A DNA stretch of 64,000 nt from Maricaulis alexandrii. Lineage in GTDB: Bacteria; Pseudomonadota; Alphaproteobacteria; Caulobacterales; Maricaulaceae. The DNA lies in contig NZ_SWKP01000005.1 in NCBI RefSeq assembly GCF_005871165.1, forward strand, positions 496,001 through 560,000, read 5' to 3'. The position numbers were made by a program, and so were the translations under genes. A model generated the notes under the pieces. It saw only the letters and a program-made list of their open reading frames with translations, was not told the origin of the DNA and did not search any database. This document shows positions 1 through 8,212 of the stretch, piece after piece. Within the stretch, counting starts at the first letter, position 1. Each line of letters opens with the position of its first letter.

Positions 1-1
1 T

Positions 2-367
2 GTCGTCCTGATCGAGATGATCAGTGACGGTGCGGCCCAACTGACCAATTTTCTGTCCCATGACGATGTCGGCCAACCCTTGCGCGGCCGTTTCGGGCCG
101 GTGGTCGATAGCCATCTGGACGAGCTGGAGCGCGAGGGCCTGTTCGAGGGCAAGCTGGAATCCGCCCGGGGGACTGCCATGCTGCACAGGAATGGCCAGG
201 CCCGTCCGGTAACGGTCGGCATGATCCCTTTCCGGGTCGAAAACAGCGATACGGATTATGTCGTGCGGGCCGAGGTCCGCTTCCCGGTGGCGCCGGAAGC
301 GGAACTCCACAAGGTTGAGTCCGAACTGATCCTGGTGCCGCACCAGAAGCGCGAACTGGAAGCCTGA
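2..367 (+). CDS. C-terminal part of an unrecognised protein (cut by window edge)
   Basis: The reading frame is open from base 2 to the TGA at 365-367, so this is the 3' part of a longer gene. An ATG at 17 exists, but nothing shows that it is the start. The visible 122 residues are soluble and mixed alpha/beta, with an acidic helix (DELEREGLFEG) followed by strand-like segments. I see no catalytic motif and do not recognise the family. A sensory or PAS-like fold is possible but unproven. It converges on rcdA, with only 5 bases between the two stop codons. Confidence 0.6.
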   Translation, partial: VVLIEMISDGAAQLTNFLSHDDVGQPLRGRFGPVVDSHLDELEREGLFEGKLESARGTAMLHRNGQARPVTVGMIPFRVENSDTDYVVRAEVRFPVAPEAELHKVESELILVPHQKRELEA

Positions 368-372
368 GGGTT

Positions 373-897
373 TCAGCGGTCGCCGAACGCGCCGCGCAGC
401 ATCGCCATCTGGTCGGCAACCGGATTGGCGTCCGTATCGACCAGGCCATCAATGTAGAGATTGTCGTCGATCCGCTTCAGCCGCTCATAGAGGCGGCGCG
501 AGCGCGTGACCAATTCCATCAGCACGGCCGGCGCGGTCTCGCCTTCCGGCCAGAGACCGTCGGTGGGACGGTCGGCATTGAGACGGTATTTGCCGTCCGT
601 GGCATCCTCGGCGCTCATTTCGCCTTCGGACACGGCCCGCTGGGCCAGCAGCCAGGAGGCGGCCTGCATCAGGCGGGTGGTGAGCTTCATGCTCTCCGTC
701 GCGTAGGACAGAGCGCCTGCCCGGTCGAGCGATTTGGAGTCGTCGCGACCCGGACCGTCCAGATAGGCCGCTGTTTCTTCCACCAGATCCATGCCTTCCC
801 GGAAGAGTTTCTGGAACATCTCCGAATTGGCAAAATCCTGGGCGCGGGCGGCAGGTGCGCCTCCGGCGGGGAAGAGGGTCGGCGTTTGGTCAGTCAT
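373..897 (-). CDS. rcdA: RcdA-like regulator of CtrA degradation (DUF1465)
   Basis: This 174-residue helical cytoplasmic protein matches the DUF1465 family. The core reads FQKLFREGMDLVEETAAYLDGPGR, seen here in pieces at about residues 28-52, then YATESMKLTTRLMQAASWLL at about 65-84 and QRAVSEGEM. In Caulobacter, RcdA is an adaptor that helps deliver CtrA and other substrates to the ClpXP protease at the cell pole together with CpdR and PopA. The acidic N and C termini fit the family. Like many alphaproteobacterial homologues it sits beside a DUF1192 gene, here 79 bases upstream on the same strand, so the two may be co-transcribed. The family call is firm; the cell-cycle role in this organism is inferred from orthology. 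Confidence 0.9.
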   Translation of the reverse strand: MTDQTPTLFPAGGAPAARAQDFANSEMFQKLFREGMDLVEETAAYLDGPGRDDSKSLDRAGALSYATESMKLTTRLMQAASWLLAQRAVSEGEMSAEDATDGKYRLNADRPTDGLWPEGETAPAVLMELVTRSRRLYERLKRIDDNLYIDGLVDTDANPVADQMAMLRGAFGDR

Positions 898-976
898 TTC
901 GCGTCCGTTTTTCGGTCGATCTGAGAATACGAGCGAATCAAAGCAATACGCGGGCCAGCTTGCCGAAAAGACTTGA

Positions 977-1174
977 TCAAAACTTAAACACGGCGTCCGC
1001 AGCGGATAATCCGGCCTGTTTTTTCTCAGTCATCGCGTCGATACGCACCAATTCCGCCTCGAGCAAGGCGCGGCGCTCGGCCAGATCTTCCAGGGAGAGG
1101 CCCGACAGGTCTTCGCCGGGGATGATGCTGGTTTTGGCCTTGGCGCTTGCCGCGCTGTCGTCACCATGAAACAT
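977..1174 (-). CDS. DUF1192 family small protein
   Basis: This is a 65-residue acidic, mostly helical protein. It carries the typical DUF1192 pattern LSGLSLEDLAERRALLEAEL followed by a short coiled-coil-like stretch (VRIDAMTEKK) and a C-terminal SAADAVFKF. The ATG at 1172-1174 gives the usual family length; the longer frame upstream overlaps the oxidoreductase gene and is not used. DUF1192 genes commonly lie next to rcdA in Alphaproteobacteria, as here. The function is unknown; a coiled-coil partner role is only a guess. Confidence 0.85.
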   Translation of the reverse strand: MFHGDDSAASAKAKTSIIPGEDLSGLSLEDLAERRALLEAELVRIDAMTEKKQAGLSAADAVFKF

Positions 1175-1231
1175 GTGGACCACCTTCTGTTTCCCTGATG
1201 TCGAACATAGCGCGAGAACGGAGTGTTTCCC

Positions 1232-2218
1232 ATGTCCGAGCCCCAGATCCATCACATCGTGATCGCCCAGGAGCCTGGCGGCCCGGACGTTCTGGCCTGT
1301 GTGGAGCGCCCCCGGCCGGTTCCCGGTCCGGGCGAAGTGCTGATCCGGAACACCGCTTGCGGGGTCAATCGGCCCGACCAGATCGAGCGCTTGGGCTTCT
1401 ACCCGGCACCGCCTGGTGCGCCTGAAGGCCTCGGCCTGGAAGTGTCCGGGCATGTGGCTGAACTGGGCGAGGGTGTGACCGGCCTGGACGTCGGCGAGGC
1501 CGTGGTCGCCCTGGTCGCCGGAGGTGGGTATTCGGAATTTGTCGTGGCCCCGGAGGGCTCGGTCCTGCCGGCACCGAAAGGGCTGGACCTGGTGGACGCA
1601 GCGGGCCTTCCGGAGACCGTCTTCACCGTCTGGGCCAATGTGTTTGAAATCGGCGCATTGTCGCCGGACGAAACCTTTCTGGTTCACGGTGGGACAAGCG
1701 GGATCGGCACGACGGCGATCCAGATGGCCAAGGCCCATGGCGCCCGCGTAATCGCGACCGCCGGCACGCCGGAGAAGGTCGAGCTGTGCCGCAAGCTGGG
1801 GGCGGACATCGCGATCAACTACCGCGAGGAGGATTTCGAAGCCGTCGTCACCGAGGCCGGCGGGGCGGATGTCATCCTCGACATGGTGGGCGGTCCCTAC
1901 GTCCAGAAGAATATCAACTGCGCTCGGGCCGGCGCGCGCCTGGTTTCGATCGCCTTCCTGCAGGGCAGCCGGTGCGAGCTGGATCTGATGCGGGTCATGC
2001 TCAAGCGGATCACGCTGACCGGTTCCACCCTGCGCGCCCGTCCGGTGGCGGAAAAGGCGCGCCTGGCTGCCGCCATCAAGGACACGGTCTGGCCCTGGAT
2101 CGAGGCCGGCAAGGTCCGCCCCGTGATCGACAGCCGGTTTGCCCTGACCGAGGCCGTGTCAGCCCATGAGCGGCTCGACAGTGGCGAGCACTCCGGCAAG
2201 ATCCTTCTGACCTGCTGA
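1232..2218 (+). CDS. NAD(P)H:quinone oxidoreductase, PIG3-type zinc-free MDR
   Basis: This 328-residue medium-chain dehydrogenase/reductase is of the quinone oxidoreductase (PIG3/TP53I3-like) type. The N-terminal GroES-like domain lacks zinc ligands and contains RNTACGVNRPDQIERLG. The Rossmann domain has HGGTSGIGTTAIQMAK at about 145-160, the family's NADPH-binding loop. Such enzymes reduce quinones or enones with NADPH in the cytosol. I chose the ATG at 1232, with GGAG at 1219-1222 placed suitably, over an in-frame GTG nine bases upstream. It is divergent from the DUF1192/rcdA pair with 57 bases between starts, and may share that promoter region. Confidence 0.88.
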   Translation: MSEPQIHHIVIAQEPGGPDVLACVERPRPVPGPGEVLIRNTACGVNRPDQIERLGFYPAPPGAPEGLGLEVSGHVAELGEGVTGLDVGEAVVALVAGGGYSEFVVAPEGSVLPAPKGLDLVDAAGLPETVFTVWANVFEIGALSPDETFLVHGGTSGIGTTAIQMAKAHGARVIATAGTPEKVELCRKLGADIAINYREEDFEAVVTEAGGADVILDMVGGPYVQKNINCARAGARLVSIAFLQGSRCELDLMRVMLKRITLTGSTLRARPVAEKARLAAAIKDTVWPWIEAGKVRPVIDSRFALTEAVSAHERLDSGEHSGKILLTC

Positions 2219-2238
2219 CAATCTCCGGCGCAACCGCT

Positions 2239-2266
2239 TTGCAGGGCGGCGAAAACGCGGTATAAA
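2239..2266 (+). promoter_or_regulatory. Putative sigma-70-type promoter upstream of trcR leader
   Basis: TTGCAG (2239-2244), a 16-base spacer and TATAAA (2261-2266) form a plausible housekeeping promoter. It would start transcription near 2273, about 100 bases before trcR and ahead of the terminator at 2319-2347. Confidence 0.4.
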
Positions 2267-2272
2267 AGCGTC

Positions 2273-2347
2273 AAATCGCTTTGTATCAGGTGTCATCCTT
2301 GCAGAGCGTCGGAAGCCCAAGCCCGGCCGCCGTGTCGGGCTTTTTTT
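2273..2347 (+). ncRNA. Candidate small RNA or attenuator leader ahead of trcR
   Basis: About 75 bases would be transcribed from the putative promoter at 2239-2266 before reaching the intrinsic terminator at 2319-2347. No obvious ORF with its own ribosome site lies inside. It could be a short RNA, a premature-termination leader for trcR, or simply the 3' end of the upstream oxidoreductase transcript. The sequence alone does not separate these possibilities. Confidence 0.3.
2319..2347 (+). terminator. Intrinsic terminator between quinone oxidoreductase and trcR
   Basis: A 7-bp perfect stem, AAGCCCG with CGGGCTT, encloses a 10-base loop and runs into a tract of seven or more T. It ends 26 bases before the trcR start codon, unusually close for a terminator of the upstream gene. 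Confidence 0.75.
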
Positions 2348-2373
2348 GTTTCTCCCCAACGAAGAGGGAATCC

Positions 2374-3042
2374 ATGACCGAGATCCTGATGCCGAAAGCC
2401 ACGGCTGTCTGGCTCGTCGACAACACGTCGCTGACCTTTGACCAGATCGCCGGCTTCTGCGGCCTGCACCCGCTGGAGGTGAAGGGGATCGCGGACGGTG
2501 ATGTGGCTGTGGGCGTGCGCGGTGCCGACCCGATCTCCAACGGTCAGCTCACCCGCGAGGAAATCGAGAAGGCCGAAAACAATTCGGACTACCAGATGAC
2601 CGTGGTGAAGCCGAAATATGCGGACCTGCACTCCCCGTCCAAGCGTCGCGGCCCGCGCTACACGCCGCTGTCGCGCCGCCAGAACCGTCCGGATGCGATT
2701 GCCTGGCTGGTCCGCAACCACCCGGAACTGTCCGACGCGCAGATTTCCAAACTGATCGGCACGACCAAGACGACGATCGGGGCCGTGCGCGACCGCACCC
2801 ACTGGAACTCCGCCAATATCAAGCCGACCGACCCGGTCTCGCTTGGCCTGTGCACCCAGATTGACCTCGACGAGCAGGTGAAGAAGGCTTCGGCCCGCCG
2901 CCGCAAGCTGGAAGAGGAAAATCCGGAAATGCTGGCCGACACGCTGAAAGCCCAGGACGAGCTTCAGGCGGACCAGGATGATGACTTCAAGTCCAATGAT
3001 GACATCGACCTGGAAACCCTGTTCGGCGGTTCCAAGGACTAG
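2374..3042 (+). CDS. trcR: TrcR-like cell-cycle transcriptional regulator (DUF1013)
   Basis: This 222-residue protein is of the DUF1013 family, which databases name cell cycle transcriptional regulator TrcR. The N-terminal third holds one helix-turn-helix-like segment (LTFDQIAGFCGLHPLEVKGI, about 18-37). A second lies near 105-135 (ELSDAQISKLIGTTKTTIGA). The C-terminal tail is charged and acidic (QADQDDDFKSNDDIDLETLF). The ATG at 2374 is preceded by GAAGAGGGA. An in-frame TTG at 2281 would place the terminator stem inside the gene and is rejected. The protein is nearly universal in Alphaproteobacteria; the exact targets are not known to me. It is followed by a strong terminator. Confidence 0.88.
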   Translation: MTEILMPKATAVWLVDNTSLTFDQIAGFCGLHPLEVKGIADGDVAVGVRGADPISNGQLTREEIEKAENNSDYQMTVVKPKYADLHSPSKRRGPRYTPLSRRQNRPDAIAWLVRNHPELSDAQISKLIGTTKTTIGAVRDRTHWNSANIKPTDPVSLGLCTQIDLDEQVKKASARRRKLEEENPEMLADTLKAQDELQADQDDDFKSNDDIDLETLFGGSKD

Positions 3043-3068
3043 GGTCTGACCGACACGGAATGATGAAG

Positions 3069-3096
3069 AGGGCGGCTCCGACGAGCCGCCCTTTTT
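3069..3096 (+). terminator. Intrinsic terminator of trcR
   Basis: A 10-bp perfect stem (3069-3078 with 3083-3092) encloses a 4-base loop and is followed by a short T run. It lies 27 bases after the trcR stop. Confidence 0.85.
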
Positions 3097-3217
3097 CGTG
3101 CTGACGTGTTCGTGGCGGGCCACTGGCGGGTATCTGACGCAAGCCTGACGTGGCGGATTGGCGAGGGAGCTGGTCTTTCGGGGTCATCCGATTACAACAG
3201 CTCCCGAGGAGAAAATC

Positions 3218-3679
3218 ATGGCTTTCAAGGCAGACGCGGCAAAGATCAAACGTTGGCGCGAAGAGCGGCACTGGTCGCAGGAACACCTGGCCGAACTGGC
3301 CGGGATCGGTCTGCGCACCCTGCAGCGGATCGAAAAGGGCGAACCCGCCTCCAAGGACACGCTCATGGCCCTGGCGGCCGCCTTCGGGGTGGAGGTTCTG
3401 GCGCTGTGCATCGATCCGGAAGCCGAGGCGGCCGAGATCATCCGCAAGAAGGATCAAAAGGCCGTGGCCGGGCTGCGCCTGTCCGTGGGCATCCATTTTG
3501 CCGGCTATGTGATTGGCATGGCGGTCTTTGCCGCCATCAGCCTGGGTGACACATCCGGCTACTGGATCATGAAATGGCCCACCCTGTGGTGGAGCGTCGG
3601 CATGGTGGCCCATGCCGCAACGCTGGGCATTGTCGAACTCGTGGCGCGGACCCGGCAGGCCCAGGCCCGCTGGAGCTAG
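3218..3679 (+). CDS. XRE-family regulator with C-terminal two-helix membrane anchor
   Basis: This is a 153-residue protein. Residues about 7-60 form an XRE/Cro helix-turn-helix (KIKRWREERHWSQEHLAELA, then LRTLQRIEKGEPASKDTLMALA). After a short charged linker come two hydrophobic segments, at about 82-105 and 114-138. This is the layout of the 2TM domain family, in which a DNA-binding head is tethered to the inner membrane. The ATG at 3218 follows CGAGGAGAA at good spacing; the longer frame from 3158 lacks one. The stop overlaps the last four bases of the convergent dctM gene. Its target is unknown; the adjacent TRAP operon is one candidate. Confidence 0.82.
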   Translation: MAFKADAAKIKRWREERHWSQEHLAELAGIGLRTLQRIEKGEPASKDTLMALAAAFGVEVLALCIDPEAEAAEIIRKKDQKAVAGLRLSVGIHFAGYVIGMAVFAAISLGDTSGYWIMKWPTLWWSVGMVAHAATLGIVELVARTRQAQARWS

Positions 3680-4956
3680 CGCATGAAATTGACGAGGCTC
3701 ATGGAGATGGCGGGGAAATAGGTCACCGCCATCAGGGCCACGAAGAGCGCTCCATAGAAGGGCCAGATCGTCTTCACGGTCTCCTCCACCGGCACCTTGC
3801 CGATGGCCGAACCGACGAAGAGGACGGAGCCGACGGGCGGCGTCACCAGGCCGATCCCCAGATTGAGCATCATCACAACACCGAACTGGACCGGATCCAT
3901 GCCCAGCCCTGTCACGATCGGCAGGAAGATGGGCGTGGTGATCACGATCAGGGGCGACATGTCCATGAAAGTGCCCAGGACCAGCAGGATCACATTGATG
4001 ATCAGCAGGATCAGGATCGGATTGTCGGTCAGCGTGGTGATCAGATTGGCCAGCTGGGCCGGTGCTTCCAGCAGGGCCAGCGTCCAGCCGAAGGCGGAGG
4101 CGGAGCCGATGATGAGCAGGACCATGGCCGTGGTGCGCACGGCCTGGACCGCGGCTTCGAGGAAGGCTTTCGCGCCCATGGAGCGATACAGCAGGGCTGC
4201 GACGGCGACCGTGTAGATGACCGCGATGGCGGAGCTTTCCGTGGCCGTGAACAGGCCGCCGAGTACGCCGCCGACAATGATGATGGCGGTCATCAGGCCC
4301 GGCAGGGCCATGATCAGGGCGCGCAGGAAGACCATCCAACCGGGAAACTCGCCGCGCGGATAGCCGCGCTTCACGGCGACGGCCCAGGCGGCCACCATCA
4401 GGGCGCCCCCGGTGAGCAAGCCCGGCACGATGCCGGCGACGAACAGCTCGCCGATCGACACGCCGACGCCGGCGGCGGCCGCGTAGATGATCATGTTGTG
4501 CGACGGCGGAATGAGCAGGCCGCAGATGGCCGAGGTCGAGGTGACGTTCACGGCATAGTCCGCATCATAGCCGCGTGACTTCATCATCGGCATCAGGGTG
4601 GAGCCCATGGCCGAGACCGAGGCGATGGCGGAACCGGACACGGCTCCGAACAGCATGGACGCGCCGACATCGACCTGGCCGAGACCACCGCGGGCCTGGC
4701 CGAAGGCCGCTTCGGCGACCCTGACAAGCCTTTCGGCAATGCCGGACCGGTGCATGAGTTCCCCGGCAAAGACGAAGAAGGGAATGGCCATGAGCGAGAA
4801 TACGCTCATGCCACCCGCCATGCGCTGGAACACGCCGATGGCCGGCAGGTCCATGAAGAAGAAGGTGACGAGCGTCGCGCCCAGAAGGGAGAAGGCGACC
4901 GGGACACCGCAGACCAGCAGCAGCGTCAGCACGCCCAGGAGAATGGCGAGTTCCAT
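3676..4956 (-). CDS. dctM: TRAP transporter large permease, DctM type
   Basis: This 426-residue inner-membrane protein has about a dozen hydrophobic segments and the usual length of the DctM large TRAP permease. Diagnostic stretches are the N-terminal LLLVCGVPVAFSLLGA, the GSAIASVSAMGSTLMPMM region and the C-terminal GLVTPPVGSVLFVGSAI. Together with DctQ and the periplasmic binder DctP it forms a sodium-driven secondary transporter for organic acids or uronates. It is the last gene of the operon pectate lyase-dctP-dctQ-dctM, 3 bases after dctQ. Its 3' end overlaps the XRE gene by 4 bases. Confidence 0.93.
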   Translation of the reverse strand: MELAILLGVLTLLLVCGVPVAFSLLGATLVTFFFMDLPAIGVFQRMAGGMSVFSLMAIPFFVFAGELMHRSGIAERLVRVAEAAFGQARGGLGQVDVGASMLFGAVSGSAIASVSAMGSTLMPMMKSRGYDADYAVNVTSTSAICGLLIPPSHNMIIYAAAAGVGVSIGELFVAGIVPGLLTGGALMVAAWAVAVKRGYPRGEFPGWMVFLRALIMALPGLMTAIIIVGGVLGGLFTATESSAIAVIYTVAVAALLYRSMGAKAFLEAAVQAVRTTAMVLLIIGSASAFGWTLALLEAPAQLANLITTLTDNPILILLIINVILLVLGTFMDMSPLIVITTPIFLPIVTGLGMDPVQFGVVMMLNLGIGLVTPPVGSVLFVGSAIGKVPVEETVKTIWPFYGALFVALMAVTYFPAISMSLVNFMR

Positions 4957-4959
4957 GCC

Positions 4960-5454
4960 TTACGCCTCCGGTTCGCCGGCGGCGGCCGGGTTGTGGATTT
5001 CCAGGATGTTTTCCAGGGCGAACAGCGTCATTAGCGCGCCGGAAATGGGTAGGGGCAGATAGGCCGCACCGCGCGGAATGCCGAGGGTCGGAATGACATG
5101 CTCCCAGGTCCGCATGATCAGCTCACCGCCCCACACCGCCATGGCGATGCCGACCAGGGCGACCACGAGCTGGGCGCCGGTATCGACCAGTTTGCGCGGC
5201 CCGCCGGGCAGGGCATTCACCAGGGCGGAAATGCGGATGTGGAAGCCTTCCTTCACGCCGGCGGCGGCCGCAAAGGAGACATACCAGATCATCAGGACCA
5301 GCGAGGCCTGTTCGGACCAGGACGGGCTGGCATTGAGGACGTAGCGCGCGAAGACCTGCCAGCCGATGATCAGCGTCATCACGGTCAGGCCGATACCGCC
5401 GACAACCAGGAGGCTGCGGCTGGCGAGGCGCAGGAAATGGGCCAGGGCAGACAT
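4960..5454 (-). CDS. dctQ: TRAP transporter small permease, DctQ type
   Basis: This 164-residue inner-membrane protein has four predicted helices and the DctQ signature GWQVFARYVLNASPSWSEQ near residues 28-46. It is the small permease partner of DctM. Its start overlaps the stop of dctP by one base and dctM follows after 3 bases, so the three are translationally coupled. Substrate choice lies mainly with DctP. Confidence 0.92.
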   Translation of the reverse strand: MSALAHFLRLASRSLLVVGGIGLTVMTLIIGWQVFARYVLNASPSWSEQASLVLMIWYVSFAAAAGVKEGFHIRISALVNALPGGPRKLVDTGAQLVVALVGIAMAVWGGELIMRTWEHVIPTLGIPRGAAYLPLPISGALMTLFALENILEIHNPAAAGEPEA

Positions 5455-6437
5455 CAGGCTTCAGCCCCCATATTGCGGATATCCTCGACCAGGCGGCGCT
5501 GGATATCCGTCGTGACATACCGGTCCCAGACATCGCCCATGCGTTCGGAGAAGGCGCCGATATCCGGGATTTCGTTGGCCTGGATGCCGGCGTCCAGAAC
5601 CCGTTGCCGCGAGGCGTCGACGCGCGCATCCCACAGCGCCCGCATCACGGGCACGCTGTCGCGCGCGGCCTGCCGGAACAGGTCCTGATCGTCCGGCGAG
5701 AGCCGGTCCCAGCTGCGCTTGGACATGACCAGGGCTTCCGGGGCCATGACATGGCGCGACAGGGAATAATACCGGGCGGCCTCGAAATGCCGGGTGGCTT
5801 CATAGGAGGGCCAGTTGTTCTCTGCGCCGTCGATCACGCCCTGGACCAGGCCCTGATAGACCTCGCCGAAGGACATCGGCGTGGCATTGGCACCCAGCGC
5901 GCCGACCATGGAGACATAGACGTCGGAATTGGGAACCCGGATCTTCAGCCCGCGCAGGTCGGACGGTTCCATGATCGGGCCGCGCGTATTGTAGAAACTG
6001 CGCGCGCCGCTGTCATAGAAGCACAGGCCGACCAGGCCGTGCGGTTCCAGCGAATCCAGAATGGCCTGGCCCGGGGCTCCGTCCAGCGAGCGGCGCATAT
6101 GGCCGATCGAGTTGAACAGGAAAGGCAGGGCCGGCACCACGGTTTCGGAGGCGATGGAGTTGAGCGGGGCGAGATTGACCCGGTTCAGGTCGAGCGCGCC
6201 GAACACGGTCAGTTCCAGCGTGTCGCGTTCCGAACCGAGCTGGCCGCCGGCGAAGATCTTCATCGACAGGCGGCCGCCGGAGCGTTCGGCGATCATGTCG
6301 GCCATGGCCTGCACGCCCTGCACGGTCGGATAGTCCGAGGCATGGGCGTCGGCCGAGTTGAGGGCCCGCTCTTTGCGGCCGCATCCGGCGACGGCCAGGG
6401 CCGCCCCCGAGGCAATCAGATGGCGTCGATTGATCAT
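5454..6437 (-). CDS. dctP: TRAP transporter substrate-binding lipoprotein, DctP type
   Basis: This 327-residue binding protein begins MINRRHLIASGAALAVAGCG, a lipobox with the lipid-carrying Cys at residue 19. The paired arginines give it a Tat-like look. Family marks include the ligand-contacting arginine region LRGLKIRVPNSDVYVSMV and the downstream FGEVYQGLVQGVIDGAENN with the conserved Asn-containing hinge. It would sit in the periplasm anchored to a membrane and hand a carboxylated sugar or organic acid to DctQM. It lies 27 bases after the pectate-lyase gene, so the ligand is probably an oligogalacturonide or uronate product; that is inference from context. Confidence 0.92.
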   Translation of the reverse strand: MINRRHLIASGAALAVAGCGRKERALNSADAHASDYPTVQGVQAMADMIAERSGGRLSMKIFAGGQLGSERDTLELTVFGALDLNRVNLAPLNSIASETVVPALPFLFNSIGHMRRSLDGAPGQAILDSLEPHGLVGLCFYDSGARSFYNTRGPIMEPSDLRGLKIRVPNSDVYVSMVGALGANATPMSFGEVYQGLVQGVIDGAENNWPSYEATRHFEAARYYSLSRHVMAPEALVMSKRSWDRLSPDDQDLFRQAARDSVPVMRALWDARVDASRQRVLDAGIQANEIPDIGAFSERMGDVWDRYVTTDIQRRLVEDIRNMGAEA

Positions 6438-6464
6438 GGCTCTCCCCCCTGATCCGCGGCTTGT

Positions 6465-8000
6465 CTAGTTCGCCGGTACCAAGCTGTTCAGCCAGTCTTC
6501 CAGATTTGTGTAGCCGTCGCCATCACGATCCAGAGCGCCGTCGGACGGGTCGGATGCGTCAAGGCCGTTGGCCTCTTCCCAGGCATCCGGCATGCCGTCG
6601 CCATCGCTGTCCGGGCGCGGATCGCCACCCGGCAGGTCCGGCCAGCCACCCACTTCAGCTTCCGAGGAGATGATCCCGCCCGTGCCATTGCGCACATCAT
6701 TGACCACGCGCTCGTCGACGGCATCGCGCCACAGCGAGGCGCCGGCGCCGTCGAGCACGGCTTCATAGGCCTCCAGAGCCGTCTGCGTGTCGCCGAAGAC
6801 AACATCATAGGGCTCGTCCACCCAGCTCAGCTCGTGTGCGGCCGAGCGCAGCATGGGCAATTGCTCGCCCAGCTCGCCATCCATCGTATTGCCGGCGAAA
6901 TAGGCCCGGCCCGTGGCATTGCGCATGTAGAAGATGATCGGGCCGAGCGTGTCGGGTCCCTGGACATAGGCATTATTGACGAAATTGTACTGCGCCACCG
7001 AGGCCGGATCGAGATCCGTGCCGGCGGCATAGTGGTAGTCCGTCCCTTCGCGACCATAGAGCGGCGGCTGGTTCAGGCCCATGTGCTGGCTGGGATCGAA
7101 ATCGGCGCTTTCGGGGATCCAGTCCCAGAAATCGGTCTGTGCGCCATGGCCCCAATTGTAGAAAACATTATTGCGGAAATCGATCAGCAGCCCGTCCGGA
7201 TCCTCAAACGGCGTCGCATAATTGCCGATGCGCGGCATGCGGGAATGATTGTTGGCCCACAGATTGTGGTGCCAGGAATAGCGGGCCCCGTCATTGCCGC
7301 GGATCAGGCTGCCATAGGCGCGATCACCCTTTTCATGGCCGGCATCGTACAGGCCTTCGGAAATGATCGACCATTGCACCGTCAGATTGGTCAGGTGCTT
7401 TTGTCCCGGCAGGCCGCGATAGCTCTGCGAGGAGGACAGGACTTCATCGATCGCCCAGCTCGTGGAGACATGGTCGACGATGATGTCGGACCCGCCCACG
7501 ATCGAGATGCTGTCATCCTCGACCAGGCTCTCGCCGCCAATGCGTGAGCGGATATAGCGTACGATGACATTGTTGGCGTTGATGCGCAGCGGATAGTCGC
7601 GCAGCGCAATCCCGGCGCCCGGCGCGGTCTGTCCGGCGATGGTGATATTGTCGTTCTCGATGGTCAGCCGGTCCTCCAGCTGGATCGTGCCGGAAACGGC
7701 AAAGACCACGGTGCGCGGCCCGTCCGCTTCGACCGCTTCACGCAGGGAGCCGGGGCCGCTGTCATTGAGATTGGTGACCGTATAGACCGTGCCGCCGCGT
7801 CCGCCGACCGAATAGCGGCCGAATCCGTCGGCGCCCGGGAAGGCGATCAATTGCGGGCTGGCCGGTGCCGCCTCGGCCGGCTCCGGAGCCGGCGCCGGTG
7901 TCGTGTCTTCGGCGGTGTTTTGTGCAGTGTCGGCCTGCGGCACATCGCTGCAACCGGTCGCGATGGCGCAAACGCCAATGAGCAAAGCGCTCCTGAACAT
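6465..8000 (-). CDS. Secreted pectate lyase lipoprotein with C-terminal calcium-binding tail
   Basis: This is a 511-residue protein. A lipobox at residues 13-17 (IATGC) marks it as a lipoprotein. An Ala/Glu/Pro linker leads to a right-handed beta-helix of the pectate-lyase superfamily, with TIAGQTAPGAGIALRDYPLR, IIVDHVSTSWAIDE and YSWHHNLWANNHSRMPRIG. The last has the conserved basic residues near the active site. The C terminus (DSDGDGMPDAWEEANGLD, then DRDGDGYTNLEDWLN) is a thrombospondin-3/dockerin-like calcium motif common on extracellular lyases. The ATG at 7998-8000 follows GGGAGGAGACGGAC; the longer frame lacks a signal peptide. It is first in the operon with dctPQM, giving outer-surface cleavage followed by uptake. 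The exact polysaccharide is not proven. Confidence 0.88.
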   Translation of the reverse strand: MFRSALLIGVCAIATGCSDVPQADTAQNTAEDTTPAPAPEPAEAAPASPQLIAFPGADGFGRYSVGGRGGTVYTVTNLNDSGPGSLREAVEADGPRTVVFAVSGTIQLEDRLTIENDNITIAGQTAPGAGIALRDYPLRINANNVIVRYIRSRIGGESLVEDDSISIVGGSDIIVDHVSTSWAIDEVLSSSQSYRGLPGQKHLTNLTVQWSIISEGLYDAGHEKGDRAYGSLIRGNDGARYSWHHNLWANNHSRMPRIGNYATPFEDPDGLLIDFRNNVFYNWGHGAQTDFWDWIPESADFDPSQHMGLNQPPLYGREGTDYHYAAGTDLDPASVAQYNFVNNAYVQGPDTLGPIIFYMRNATGRAYFAGNTMDGELGEQLPMLRSAAHELSWVDEPYDVVFGDTQTALEAYEAVLDGAGASLWRDAVDERVVNDVRNGTGGIISSEAEVGGWPDLPGGDPRPDSDGDGMPDAWEEANGLDASDPSDGALDRDGDGYTNLEDWLNSLVPAN

Positions 8001-8101
8001 GTCCGTCTCCTCCCGGGCCTGCCTCAATACCCCTGCAGCGCCCCGTTTGCTGGCCGCAGATTTGAGCTTGCGGCTTGATCTTGGGGGAATACCGTGAAAA
8101 A

Positions 8102-8115
8102 TGACACCGGTTTCC
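8102..8115. promoter_or_regulatory. Possible LacI-type operator between pectate lyase and hydratase
   Basis: TGACACCGGTTTCC is an imperfect palindrome around ACCGGT, with five of seven half-site positions matching. It resembles operators of LacI-family sugar-acid regulators such as GntR of E. coli. It lies 102 bases before the lyase start in the divergent region. No LacI gene is in the window. Confidence 0.25.
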
Positions 8116-8212
8116 TTTTTTGGAACCGTAACCCAAATCGAAGGCGGTTCAAGCCCCTTCGTCAGACTAACCCGCCACAGAACAAGGCGAGGAAAACCGG
8201 GGAATATACGCT

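Noticed and set aside
2281-2373. N-terminal extension of trcR from TTG at 2281
   Set aside because: It would place an intrinsic terminator hairpin and T tract inside the gene, and the ATG at 2374 has a good ribosome site.
3574-4578. Long plus-strand ORF of 334 codons opposite dctM
   Set aside because: It is a codon-bias shadow: the minus-strand frame encodes clear DctM helices and signatures, while this frame gives a His/Asp/Gly-rich unfamiliar sequence. The same holds for long ORFs opposite putP, the TonB receptors and the acyl-CoA genes.
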